Shown: positions 9,168 through 17,601 of the stretch, one piece after another
How the letters are laid out: each line of letters opens with the position of its first letter
Numbering within the stretch: the stretch's first letter is position 1
From: Gammaproteobacteria bacterium
Lineage (GTDB): Bacteria > Pseudomonadota > Gammaproteobacteria > Pseudomonadales > Moraxellaceae
Direction: 5' to 3'
NCBI GenBank assembly: GCA_028868515.1
Contig: JAGWUI010000013.1
Location: forward strand, 21,046 to 85,045
Length of the DNA: 64,000 bases
Notes under the pieces: generated by a model
Told to the model about the DNA's origin: nothing
The model's input: only the letters and a program-made list of their open reading frames with translations
The model's database searches: none
Made by a program: the position numbers and the translations under genes

Positions 9168-9614
9168 TCATTCTTTGGATGTCTGTTCGACATGTTCTAC
9201 TTCAATGGATGGCGGTTGATGTCGAGCCAGATCCTCTTGATGGATATTTTCAATTAGGCGAATGAGTTTTCGTTCGCTATACATCGCGGTATAAATTTGA
9301 AAGATAAATCCTACGAGTAATGCAATGAACCCCCAAAACATCAGACTGCCTAGTGCTGCAAGTTGTACAATTTGATCTGTAGGCATTTTTCCAATCTGAA
9401 TTTGGTTCGCCAGCATATGTGGATTGAGATACAACGGTTTTTGTTGGTAGAGCCAATAGCATAAGAACGCCAATAAAACCCAAAGCAACCACCCTGTCAT
9501 ATTCCATGTACGAATTTGACGTAAGCGGCTTTTGATGTAGGTATCACGTTTCTGAGCATTTTTAATGAGTTGCTCGGAAATGTGGCTATCAGTGATGGTT
9601 GGATCAATCGACAT
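9168..9614 (-). CDS. Small membrane protein of unknown function
   Basis: A 148-residue protein that I do not recognise. It has a charged N-terminal segment (about residues 1-37, QKRDTYIKSRLRQIR), two hydrophobic helices (about 38-57 and 88-108) and an acidic cytosolic tail ending in EHVEQTSKE. The loop between the helices is about 30 residues. It lies between can and def, all on the minus strand, with gaps over 90 bases. No function can be inferred. Confidence 0.6.
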   Translation of the reverse strand: MSIDPTITDSHISEQLIKNAQKRDTYIKSRLRQIRTWNMTGWLLWVLLAFLCYWLYQQKPLYLNPHMLANQIQIGKMPTDQIVQLAALGSLMFWGFIALLVGFIFQIYTAMYSERKLIRLIENIHQEDLARHQPPSIEVEHVEQTSKE

Positions 9615-9769
9615 TCAAATCATCCTTGTAAACTGAGGCAAGGTCGCTTGGTTAATAAAGACAAGTTATTTAACCAAAAAAACATTCATCAATAAAATGG
9701 CAATGATGCTTAGAAACGTGGCTTAAACGTTTTATTTTTAGCTCATCCCAACCCAATTGTTTTAAATCC

Positions 9770-10285
9770 TTAACGGACACGGACTTTTTCGCGTTCGCGT
9801 TTAATGAGTTTGTCTTTGATACGCTGACGCTTCAATGGTGATAAGTAATCAACAAAGAGTTTGCCATTTAAATGATCCATTTCATGCTGAATACATACCG
9901 CTAATAAACCATCCGCTTCAATACTGATGGATTGCCCCGAAAGATCTAATGCGTCAATTCGTACACGCGCTGGTCGTTCTACTTTATCGTATATTTCAGG
10001 GACAGATAAACATCCTTCTTCATAAGGAATTGTTTCTGTGCTGAGTGGTGTGACTTTAGGGTTAATAAAAATCATCGGCTGACTTTTATCTTCAGAAATA
10101 TCCATGACAATCAGTTCGATATGCCGATCAACCTGACTTGCAGCTAAACCGACGCCTGGGGCTGCATACATGGTTTCTAGCATGTCATTTGCAAGCGTAC
10201 GGATATCGTCGGTGACTTTATCAATTGGCTTTGCACGCGTCCTGAGTCTAGGATCAGGAAAGCTTAAAATGGGAAGTAGTGCCAT
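9770..10285 (-). CDS. def: Peptide deformylase
   Basis: A 171-residue metalloenzyme that removes the formyl group from nascent proteins. All three motifs are present: [17 protein letters not shown] (metal Cys) and [11 protein letters not shown] (metal His pair with catalytic Glu). Start at 10285 ([14 protein letters not shown]) matches the normal N-terminus; an upstream ATG at 10312 would add nine unlikely residues. AAGGAAT lies upstream of the chosen start. It is divergent from the LysM gene. The C-terminus [10 protein letters not shown] is short and basic. Confidence 0.95.
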   Translation of the reverse strand: MALLPILSFPDPRLRTRAKPIDKVTDDIRTLANDMLETMYAAPGVGLAASQVDRHIELIVMDISEDKSQPMIFINPKVTPLSTETIPYEEGCLSVPEIYDKVERPARVRIDALDLSGQSISIEADGLLAVCIQHEMDHLNGKLFVDYLSPLKRQRIKDKLIKREREKVRVR

Positions 10286-10675
10286 GATGTGATGATATTC
10301 CTTGTGTTGCATTAATCATTAAGATTTTGATTAATGAAGATCTATTTTACCGTGTATAACACAGTGATGAAACATTGTGCGATATGAAATATTTGTCTCT
10401 GAATATGAATATGTTGCTTTATATTCCTGATCGAGTAGGTTAATCTTGGAGCACATACGTTCAAATGCAATTAAGATAGCGTGAATACTAGACTTACAGT
10501 CAATAAACGCTTATTGTAAATGCCATCAGGGGACAGACAGGCAGTATAGCCTGAACGTGTGATCCATTATATTAGGGAAATGATAATGAGCGTGTCTATG
10601 TCTAAATGCATGCAGCATCAATTACAGAATTCTTCAGCCGTTTCAGACCCATTGACGCCTCCAAGCGAGCAGACC

Positions 10676-11797
10676 ATGAATAAAAAAAATCGAATGACCA
10701 CCCTTGTGCTGGCCATGAGCTTAGGTTTAGGGATGCCAATCCTTGCATCAGCAGCTAATAATCCTCCTCCAGCCGTTCGTGCAGATGCTCCAGATACTTA
10801 TATCGTTAAGAAAGGCGATACGCTCTGGGATATTTCAGGTAAATACCTGAAAGATGCTTGGCGCTGGAAAGAAATCTGGGCAGTGAATCCTCAAATTAAA
10901 AATCCACATTGGATCTATCCAGGTGATCGTTTGATTCTGTGTAGTATCAAAGGTCGTACTGTGGTGGGTGTTGATCAAGGTGACGGTTGTGCTGGTGTCG
11001 CACGTCGTATGGATGCTTCGGCAGATAATTTGGATAACAATGTTGTTCACCTATCTCCAGAAATCCATGTTGAGCCGCTTGCGCCAGCCGTACCAGCAAT
11101 TCCTTTAAACGACATTAAGTCGTGGTTGGTTGATGGTACTGTGGTGTCAGAAGACACTTTGAAGAAATCCCCTTACGTCCTAGCAACCACAGAGCGTCAT
11201 GTGATTGCCGCTGCGGGTGAACCTGTCTATGTACGCGGTGGGCGTTTAGTTGCTGGTGATAGTTATGGTGTCTATCGTGCAGGTGCACCTTTTATCGATC
11301 CTGAAACTAAAGAAATTTTAGGTACAGAAGCTCGTCTGGTGGCGCGTGGTACTGCGACTGCTGTAGATGGTGATGTCTCTACCGTTGAGTTAACCGAAAA
11401 TGTCCAGCAGGAAGTCCGTGCAGACGACCGAGTGATGCCTGAAGAAGTTGTGCAGAACCCAGGTATTTTCTACCCAACAAATGCTGACAATGTTGCCCCA
11501 GGTCGCTTGCTTCGCGTGATGGATGGTATTGATCAAGCATCAACCAATAGCACAATCGCCATCAACCGTGGTGAACGCGATGGCGTCAAACCAGGCCAGG
11601 TATTTGCAATCTATCGTCGTGGTGCATTAGTGGTTGATAACCATGATGGCAAACAAGTTCGTTTGCCAAGTGAGCGTAGTGGTCTTGCGATGGTTTTCCG
11701 CTCATTCAAGAAAATGAGTTATGCGCTCGTTCTTGAAGCACATGGTTCGGTTAAAGTTGGTGATGAATTACGTCCACCAGCGGGTTCTTCGGACTAA
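10676..11797 (+). CDS. Secreted LysM-domain protein
   Basis: A 373-residue protein from the start chosen here. It begins with a signal peptide (MNKKNRMTTLVLAMSLGLG, cleavage after ASA), followed by one LysM peptidoglycan-binding domain (YIVKKGDTLWDISGKYL to IYPGDRL) and a long beta-rich C-terminal region. Proteins of this kind sit upstream of dprA in Acinetobacter-like genomes and are thought to act in the periplasm. Two earlier in-frame starts exist: ATG at 10586, which has the better Shine-Dalgarno (TTAGGGA), and GTG at 10559. Using 10586 would put 30 residues in front of the signal peptide. The domain is certain, the start is not. Confidence 0.85.
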   Translation: MNKKNRMTTLVLAMSLGLGMPILASAANNPPPAVRADAPDTYIVKKGDTLWDISGKYLKDAWRWKEIWAVNPQIKNPHWIYPGDRLILCSIKGRTVVGVDQGDGCAGVARRMDASADNLDNNVVHLSPEIHVEPLAPAVPAIPLNDIKSWLVDGTVVSEDTLKKSPYVLATTERHVIAAAGEPVYVRGGRLVAGDSYGVYRAGAPFIDPETKEILGTEARLVARGTATAVDGDVSTVELTENVQQEVRADDRVMPEEVVQNPGIFYPTNADNVAPGRLLRVMDGIDQASTNSTIAINRGERDGVKPGQVFAIYRRGALVVDNHDGKQVRLPSERSGLAMVFRSFKKMSYALVLEAHGSVKVGDELRPPAGSSD

Positions 11798-11825
11798 TTA
11801 GTTTTTGTTTTAAGATGATGATGAA

Positions 11826-13046
11826 ATGACGTTGGCCCTATTTACTGAGTTTGATTTTAGTGATTCTGTGAATTTTGCCGAAAAACCATCATCCTCTTTC
11901 AAAGAAAATACACAAGGCTGGCTCTATGAGCTGGCCTTGTGGCATTTGGTCAACCATTCTATTGTGGCGTGGCGTGGCTTAATCAGTCATTTCGGTCATG
12001 CTGAGCAGGCAATTCATTCATCCCCTAACGATTGGAAGTCACTTGCAGTACATGCAAGCCACATTAAACGTTTTAAAAGCTGGCACGAACGTGGCGATGT
12101 TTATCAGCATTTTGAACAGACATTATCTGCGTTAGAACGTGGCGACTTCCATGTGCTCTTTGAACAGATGCCAGAATATCCCGCCTTACTGGGTAAAACG
12201 ACAGATTCTCCACCATTTTTATTTTATCGCGGTAATGTGCAATGCCTTCATCAGCCGCAATTGGCGATGGTAGGGACGCGTAAGCCTTCGCCGAGTGCGC
12301 GTAAAATTGCTTTTGAGTTCTCAAAAGAGTTAGCGCAGTCGGGTATTTGGATTACCAGTGGACTCGCGCAAGGGATCGATGCAGATTGTCATCGTGGCGC
12401 ACTTGCTGCGGGTGGTGGACGTACGATTGCGGTGCTCGGCACGGGCATTGATGTATGTTATCCGACTGCGCATCAGCCACTTTATGATCAAATCGTTGCC
12501 GACGGTGGTTTGGTGCTTACGGAGTTCCTGCCAAAAACGGAACCGCTGGCACATCATTTTCCACGACGTAATCGAATTGTCAGTGGCATGTCTGTCGGTG
12601 TGCTTGTGGTTGAGGCTGCGCTAAAAAGTGGTTCATTGATTACGGCGAGATTAGCGGCTGAACAAGGTCGGGATGTGTTGGTGATCCCAGGGCATATTGC
12701 TAATGAACAGGCTGCAGGTTGCCATCAGCTCATTCGTGAAGGTGCACGTTTGGTGACCAGTGTGCAAGATATCTTAGAAGATTTGAATTTGTCGCGTAAT
12801 CCGTTGCTTGCCAGTGATTCTTCTGTGAGTACTCATGAAAGTGAGTTGCCAGTTTCTTCTGCTACGCCCATTGAGCCGCATTTACAGCCTTTGATGGCGC
12901 ATTTGGATTGGACTGGACAAAGTGTGGATACGCTGGTTGAGAATAGTGGAATAGATGTGGCGACGTTGTCTGGACTCTTGATGGAACTTGAATTGTCGGG
13001 GTTGGTGGCGCAGGTGAATGGTCTTTATCAGCGGTGTCGGGTATGA
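11826..13046 (+). CDS. dprA: DNA processing protein DprA
   Basis: A 406-residue protein that loads RecA on incoming single-stranded DNA during natural transformation. The Rossmann-like core carries GTRKPS, SGLAQGID, GTGIDVCYP and PRRNRIVSG; the last about 70 residues form the winged-helix-like DML1 domain. It starts 28 bases after the LysM gene and overlaps tsaC by the ATGA at 13043-13046, so the three genes probably form one transcription unit. Confidence 0.95.
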   Translation: MTLALFTEFDFSDSVNFAEKPSSSFKENTQGWLYELALWHLVNHSIVAWRGLISHFGHAEQAIHSSPNDWKSLAVHASHIKRFKSWHERGDVYQHFEQTLSALERGDFHVLFEQMPEYPALLGKTTDSPPFLFYRGNVQCLHQPQLAMVGTRKPSPSARKIAFEFSKELAQSGIWITSGLAQGIDADCHRGALAAGGGRTIAVLGTGIDVCYPTAHQPLYDQIVADGGLVLTEFLPKTEPLAHHFPRRNRIVSGMSVGVLVVEAALKSGSLITARLAAEQGRDVLVIPGHIANEQAAGCHQLIREGARLVTSVQDILEDLNLSRNPLLASDSSVSTHESELPVSSATPIEPHLQPLMAHLDWTGQSVDTLVENSGIDVATLSGLLMELELSGLVAQVNGLYQRCRV

Positions 13047-13624
13047 CAGATTTTCATGAGCAGTTTCAAGATCAGTTGGTGTTAGCCGTCGCTGCACTTA
13101 GAGATGGTGAGGTGATTGCTTATCCAACGGAAGCTGTTTGGGGATTGGGGTGTGATCCATGGAATGAGCAGGCGGTTTTGCAAATATTGCATCTGAAGCA
13201 GCGACCTGTTGAGAAAGGCGTGATTTTAATTGCTGCTGATATTGAGCAAGTTGAACCTTTTATTGGACAACTCACAGCCGAACAAAGACAAAGGGTTATT
13301 GCTAGTTGGTCAGATGAGTCTGCGCCTGCGACTACATGGCTTGTGCCATTAACAGCAGATATTCCAACGTGGATTTCTGGTGAACACTCGCAAGTGGCAG
13401 TGCGTGTGACCAAGCATCAGCAAACACAGGCGTTATGCCGTGCTTTTGGCAAACCGATTGTGTCAACAAGTGCAAATCCGAGCGGTGAGCCTTCGGCAAT
13501 TGATGCTGCGATGGTTCGAACTTATTTTACTGAGCAGGTTTTTGTGTTTGAAGGTGCGACAGGCGGGGCGACTCAGCCAAGTGTGATTCGTGATGTGGGG
13601 ACGGGAAAAGTTTTAAGAGGCTGA
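13043..13624 (+). CDS. tsaC: Threonylcarbamoyl-AMP synthase (TsaC/YrdC)
   Basis: A 193-residue enzyme that makes threonylcarbamoyl-AMP from threonine, bicarbonate and ATP for the t6A37 tRNA modification. Visible: AYPTEAVWGLGCDP, LKQRPVEKG (KxR motif) and STSANPSGEP. It is the short YrdC form without the Sua5 C-terminal domain. The ATG at 13043 overlaps the dprA stop codon (ATGA), which supports this start over a GTG nine bases earlier and indicates translational coupling. Confidence 0.93.
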   Translation: MTDFHEQFQDQLVLAVAALRDGEVIAYPTEAVWGLGCDPWNEQAVLQILHLKQRPVEKGVILIAADIEQVEPFIGQLTAEQRQRVIASWSDESAPATTWLVPLTADIPTWISGEHSQVAVRVTKHQQTQALCRAFGKPIVSTSANPSGEPSAIDAAMVRTYFTEQVFVFEGATGGATQPSVIRDVGTGKVLRG

Positions 13625-13775
13625 AGTAAGAGAATTTATATCAATGAAATATAAATTGGTTGTTTAATAATCGAATTATTATAATATGATTGTCCGTGAT
13701 GCAGCCTTATTGAAAAAACTTAGGGGTTTGTTGAGGTTTTATCAAAATTAAACTTTATGACCATTTTCCGCGTGT

Positions 13776-13821
13776 TTCGACTCTGCTCAACGAGCTATGC
13801 TGTTCACTGAGCGGAGTCGAA
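13776..13821. repeat. Intergenic palindromic repeat, GAGCGGAGTCGAA family
   Basis: Inverted repeat with 14-base arms (TTCGACTCTGCTCA and TGAGCGGAGTCGAA, one mismatch) and an 18-base spacer, in the 307-base gap between tsaC and the next gene. The same arms recur at 40716-40767, so this is a dispersed element. The rest of the gap is AT-rich with no other feature seen. Confidence 0.75.
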
Positions 13822-13931
13822 GTATGCCAGAGTATGATTTGGATTAAATTGTTCCTAAAACCAAACACGCTCTAGTATTCCAGCATAAGATTTGGCATTT
13901 TTTTTGCTAAAAAGCAGAGAGGCATAGCAAT

Positions 13932-14240
13932 ATGAAACATCAAAAGATTTTGCCCATTTTTTTGGGAATATTTGTATTTAGCTGTATGTCTGCAAGTTGG
14001 GGGCAGTCGGAAAATCTCGAACAGAATAGAGATGCCTCTCAGGACCATCATTTAGGTCATTCAAAAGCCGCCGTGAGCTCACGAAAGTTGCCGAAAGACC
14101 AGCTTTCAGAATTAGGTTCAGAGGATCAACTAAAACTTCAACAAGAAATGGATCGTCAGAATAAGATCAAACAAGGCATGAGTAACATGATGAAAAAGGA
14201 ATCTGACACATCAAGTTCGCTCATTGGGAACTTAAAGTGA
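13932..14240 (+). CDS. Small secreted protein of unknown function
   Basis: A 102-residue protein with an N-terminal signal sequence (LPIFLGIFVFSCMSASWG). A cysteine inside it (VFSC) makes a lipoprotein possible, though the lipobox is not canonical. The mature part is hydrophilic, rich in Gln, Ser and His, and probably disordered or helical. AGAGAGG precedes the ATG. No homologue is recognised. Confidence 0.55.
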   Translation: MKHQKILPIFLGIFVFSCMSASWGQSENLEQNRDASQDHHLGHSKAAVSSRKLPKDQLSELGSEDQLKLQQEMDRQNKIKQGMSNMMKKESDTSSSLIGNLK

Positions 14241-14285
14241 TTCAACGAAGGCTAGGTGACTCAGTGTAGAGACTTTTGATGGATT

Positions 14286-15380
14286 TTATAACCCATCCAA
14301 CAACTCCCTAAAATCCCTAGCAATCTCAATCGTCGCTTCATGCGCGGCTTTGTTAATCATTGCCATACTTACAAAGCCATGTCCTTGACCTTCCACACGA
14401 TAAGCAACGCAGTGTGAGCCTGACGCACGCATTTTAAGGGCATAGATTTCAGCTTCATCACGCAAACTATCAAATGCCGCTGTGACAATCAGTGCAGGAG
14501 GCAGTTCTGCTAAATCACCAAACATTGGTGAAACGCGCGGATCTGATAGCGGTAATAAACTATGTGCTAAATGCATTTCCTTGGCTAATTCCACATCCAC
14601 GCGAGAAAGAAATAAACCTTCACCAAAAGCCTGATGTGATGGGTAATCATTGATCAAGTCGACAGATGGATAAATCAAAAGCTGTGCAGCAGGCGCATGG
14701 TCTGTGCCAACGGCAAGTTGACTGACGACTGCTGCAAGATTCCCTCCCGCACTATCTCCACCTACAGCGATTTTGGTTGGGTCAGCACCTAACTGGATTG
14801 CGTTGGCGTATGCCCATCTGAGTGTATCTAAGCAATCTTCAATTGCAGCGGGTGAAGGATGATCAGGCATTAAGCGATAAGTGACGCTTAAGACTTGCAT
14901 TTGTCCATGTTGGCAGAGGAGGCGACACGGATCGTCATGAGTATCGACATCACCGACGATAAAACTGCCACCATGAAAGTAAACCAAAAGAGGTAGAGGC
15001 TCTTGGCTCTTCTTCACTGAGTGATGCAGTATAGGTGTGTAATGACGAACAGCTAGCCAGCCAGAGCGACTGGGAATTGCCCAATCTTTTACCGTTGCGA
15101 CTGGAGTGGGCTTTGCAATCGCTGCCATGTCCCGACGAAAATGAAGCCGACTCGTTTCTGGTTTTGGATTGGATCCGTCTGCTGCGCTGATAAATTTTCG
15201 GACGGAAAGCAGCATCTGGACATGAGGGTCAAGATCAGGGAACTTTGCTTGGTTAAAGCCCAACGAGCGAGCAATGACGCGCTGGCCCGTTGGATGGATT
15301 CGCATTGATAATCGTAATGCGGTGCCTTTTAGTTTTTCAATGCGAGTATGCAGATTGCGAAAGTGACCGATCAAAAGCAA
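14286..15380 (-). CDS. HSL-family alpha/beta hydrolase (first of a tandem pair)
   Basis: A 364-residue esterase or lipase of the hormone-sensitive-lipase family. Oxyanion motif HGGS is at 136-139, nucleophile Ser210 in GGDSAGGN, acid Asp304 in FDSLRDE and His334 in GQGHGF, so the triad is complete. The N-terminal about 100 residues form the cap region. No signal peptide. It is a clear paralogue of the next gene (85 bases upstream), sharing sequence over the full length, and probably arose by tandem duplication. Substrate is unknown; short-chain esters or lactones are typical. Confidence 0.88.
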   Translation of the reverse strand: MLLIGHFRNLHTRIEKLKGTALRLSMRIHPTGQRVIARSLGFNQAKFPDLDPHVQMLLSVRKFISAADGSNPKPETSRLHFRRDMAAIAKPTPVATVKDWAIPSRSGWLAVRHYTPILHHSVKKSQEPLPLLVYFHGGSFIVGDVDTHDDPCRLLCQHGQMQVLSVTYRLMPDHPSPAAIEDCLDTLRWAYANAIQLGADPTKIAVGGDSAGGNLAAVVSQLAVGTDHAPAAQLLIYPSVDLINDYPSHQAFGEGLFLSRVDVELAKEMHLAHSLLPLSDPRVSPMFGDLAELPPALIVTAAFDSLRDEAEIYALKMRASGSHCVAYRVEGQGHGFVSMAMINKAAHEATIEIARDFRELLDGL

Positions 15381-15465
15381 CTCCTCAAGATGCAGGGTTG
15401 ATCAGCATAGCAAGTATGCTTTTTGTTGTCTCGATCGGATTGATTCACGACATTAAACCAGACTG

Positions 15466-16548
15466 TCAAACCAAGCTATCGAGCAAGGCTTTAAAGTCAT
15501 GTGCAATTTTGACTGTTGCATCATATGCAGCACGATTAATTGGCGTGATATTAATAAAACCATGCCCTTGTCCTTCTACACGATAGGCATCGCAATGTGT
15601 GCCTGCTTCGCGTAATTTAACAGCGTAGAGTTCACCTTCATCACGCAACGTATCGAGTTCAGCCGTCACCAGTAGTGCTGGTGCTAATCCTGCTAATTGA
15701 CCGAATATAGGTGATACACGAGGATCCGTTCGCTTCACGCGAGTGCCGCCAAAATAGGCGATTTTTGCATTATCCATGTCAGTTTGATCTAGGAATAGAC
15801 CTTTGCCATACGCACCGTGCGATGGATAAACGCCATCCATGTCGACAACAGGATAGATCAGTAATTGTGCTGCCGGAGCATAGGTTTTTCCCGCAGCCAG
15901 TTGGCTGACAACTGCAGATAAGTTACCGCCTGCGCTATCGCCACCCACTGCGATTTTGCTTGGATCAACGCCGAGTTGTTTTGCGTTTTTGTGTGCCCAT
16001 TTCAAGGCATCAAGGCAGTCATTGGGTGCAGCAGGGGCTGGATTTTCTGGTGCGAGTCGATATGCCACGCTGAGGACTTGTACTTGCGTGTGTTGGCAGA
16101 GTAAACGGCATGGCTCATCATGAGTATCCAAGTCACCCACTACAAAACCGCCACCGTGAAAAAATACGAGCAAAGGCAGTGGCTTCGTATTTTGACCAAA
16201 AACACGCGGAATATAGTGTCGCGCTGCGATATTGCCAGAGCGAACAGGAATGTCAAAGTCGCTGACACGTTCGACAGTAGTCGGTTTATCCATGATGGAT
16301 GTCATTTCTTTACGAAAATGTTTGCGGCTTTTTTCTGGATTTGCGCCAATCAAGCCACCGCCATTCATATGGCTGCGCGCAGCAATTAAAATCTGCAGAT
16401 GTGAATCAAGTGCGGAGAACTGATCATCAAAACCGAGAGCTTTGGCGAGGATACGCTGACCAAATGGTGGAATCCGCATGGTTAAACGTGCGGCTGAACC
16501 TTGAAGTTTTTCAATACGTGCAGTTAGATTTTTGACGAGTTCTGCCAC
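15466..16548 (-). CDS. HSL-family alpha/beta hydrolase (second of a tandem pair)
   Basis: A 360-residue paralogue of the neighbouring hydrolase. HGGGF at about 131-135, nucleophile Ser205 in GGDSAGGN, Asp299 in LDTLRDE and His329 in GQGHGF. It is promoter-proximal, so both hydrolases are likely transcribed from the region upstream of 16548. That region holds the palindrome at 16599-16616, which is identical in its arms to the one in front of the SDR gene at 24127-25002. In related bacteria such hydrolases and SDRs work together on alcohol, ketone or ester substrates. Confidence 0.88.
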   Translation of the reverse strand: MAELVKNLTARIEKLQGSAARLTMRIPPFGQRILAKALGFDDQFSALDSHLQILIAARSHMNGGGLIGANPEKSRKHFRKEMTSIMDKPTTVERVSDFDIPVRSGNIAARHYIPRVFGQNTKPLPLLVFFHGGGFVVGDLDTHDEPCRLLCQHTQVQVLSVAYRLAPENPAPAAPNDCLDALKWAHKNAKQLGVDPSKIAVGGDSAGGNLSAVVSQLAAGKTYAPAAQLLIYPVVDMDGVYPSHGAYGKGLFLDQTDMDNAKIAYFGGTRVKRTDPRVSPIFGQLAGLAPALLVTAELDTLRDEGELYAVKLREAGTHCDAYRVEGQGHGFINITPINRAAYDATVKIAHDFKALLDSLV

Positions 16549-16598
16549 AGCGTGTCCTCACATAGATGTAAATTTGGCGCTATTAAAACATGTATTTG

Positions 16599-16616
16599 TG
16601 ACAATTCATATTGTCA
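16599..16616. promoter_or_regulatory. Operator-like palindrome TGACAAT-N4-ATTGTCA (hydrolase promoter)
   Basis: Perfect 7-base arms with 4-base spacer, 51 bases before the start of the hydrolase pair. The same arms and spacing occur at 25071-25088, and with one change at 33095-33112. The size and symmetry suit a TetR-family dimer. Confidence 0.65.
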
Positions 16617-16687
16617 GAATATTCTTTTCCAATGTGATCGTATTCGTCATTTTCTTCAATTAGAGTAGGCAAATTGTGCTTATTTGC

Positions 16688-16714
16688 CTTGAATTATGAC
16701 GATCAAACCCAATT
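16688..16714 (+). promoter_or_regulatory. Candidate heat-shock (sigma-32) promoter of grpE
   Basis: CTTGAAT at 16688-16694, a 12-base spacer and ACCCAATT at 16707-16714. This resembles CTTGAAA / CCCCATnT. It lies about 90 bases before the grpE start. Confidence 0.55.
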
Positions 16715-16800
16715 CAATTCTCATGATTTTATATCACCGAGTGCGGACTGCACTGTTTCGCTGCTTTTATTATTGTTGTTATTTATTAAAGAGGTCTGTT

Positions 16801-17334
16801 ATGTCTCAGCAAGAAGTGAATGATTTACCAGAAAATAATCTTGAAGTGGACGCTGCATCAGCAGAAAAAGTAGAAGCTGTTGAAACTGAAGTTTCTCCAG
16901 AGCAAGCTCGAATTGCTGAACTCGAAGCGCAGGTCAAAGATATTCAAGCGCGTGCCAATGCGGATATGTATAACTTTCAAAAACGCGTTGAACGTGAAAC
17001 AGATAATGCCAAAAAATTTGCGTTAGAAAAGTTTGCGGGTAGCTTGTTGGATGTTGTTGATAATTTAGAACGCGCAATTGCAGCTGCGCCTGCGGACAGC
17101 AATCAAGGTTTACTTGATGGTGTGCAACTGACACATAAAGCGTTATTGACTGCGCTGGAAAAACATCACATTCGTGTGATCGATCCAACAGGTCAGGCAT
17201 TTGACGCTGAACAGCATCAAGCTGTGGGTATTGATCCAAATACACCAGAAGGTCAAGTCGCGAATGTCTTGCAAAAAGGCTACAGCTTGTCAGGTCGTTT
17301 GCTGCGTCCTGCAATGGTTACCGTAGGACAATAA
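16801..17334 (+). CDS. grpE: Nucleotide exchange factor GrpE
   Basis: A 177-residue protein that releases ADP from DnaK. Long N-terminal coiled coil (residues about 35-90, acidic and Ala/Glu rich), then the conserved RRxERE-like segment (FQKRVERETDNAKKFALEKFAGSLLDVVDNLERA) and the C-terminal beta domain ending in RLLRPAMVTVG. The start at ATG 16801 (MSQQEV) is preceded by AAAGAGG; upstream in-frame codons encode a Cys/Tyr-rich stretch that does not belong. It precedes dnaK by 267 bases. Confidence 0.95.
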   Translation: MSQQEVNDLPENNLEVDAASAEKVEAVETEVSPEQARIAELEAQVKDIQARANADMYNFQKRVERETDNAKKFALEKFAGSLLDVVDNLERAIAAAPADSNQGLLDGVQLTHKALLTALEKHHIRVIDPTGQAFDAEQHQAVGIDPNTPEGQVANVLQKGYSLSGRLLRPAMVTVGQ

Positions 17335-17441
17335 GTTTTTTTTAATTCATTTGAGCGGCGGGCAGAGTGTCGATCGTTGCTTAAGTGTATTGATTAACCT
17401 ATTCAATATAGACATTTTTTTAATAATATTTTTTGTTACAC

Positions 17442-17469
17442 CTTGAAAATTTATACATCAGTCTCATAT
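17442..17469 (+). promoter_or_regulatory. Candidate heat-shock (sigma-32) promoter of dnaK
   Basis: CTTGAAA at 17442-17448, a 13-base spacer, then TCTCATAT at 17462-17469. The upstream element is a perfect match to the sigma-32 -35 consensus and the downstream one matches five of seven defined positions. dnaK starts about 130 bases downstream, which implies a long leader. Confidence 0.65.
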
Positions 17470-17601
17470 TGAATAGCACATGCAGAATTACTGCTAAACA
17501 TATCATTTTGAGTGAATGTGCTAAAGAAGTTGGATGTTTGGATGCAGGTTAAGCCCCACATCAATCCAAGCTTCAAGCACGCTTAGATAAGGAGTTATAA
17601 C

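Noticed and set aside
9648..9677. Inverted repeat TTGGTTAA / TTAACCAA between def and the small membrane protein gene
   Set aside because: Short arms; on the plus strand A residues, not T residues, follow it, and on the minus strand the T run precedes rather than follows, so not a terminator; no regulator suggests an operator.
16696..16800. N-terminal extension of grpE to an upstream ATG
   Set aside because: Overlaps the candidate heat-shock promoter and encodes a Cys/Tyr-rich stretch; the ATG at 16801 has a strong ribosome-binding site.
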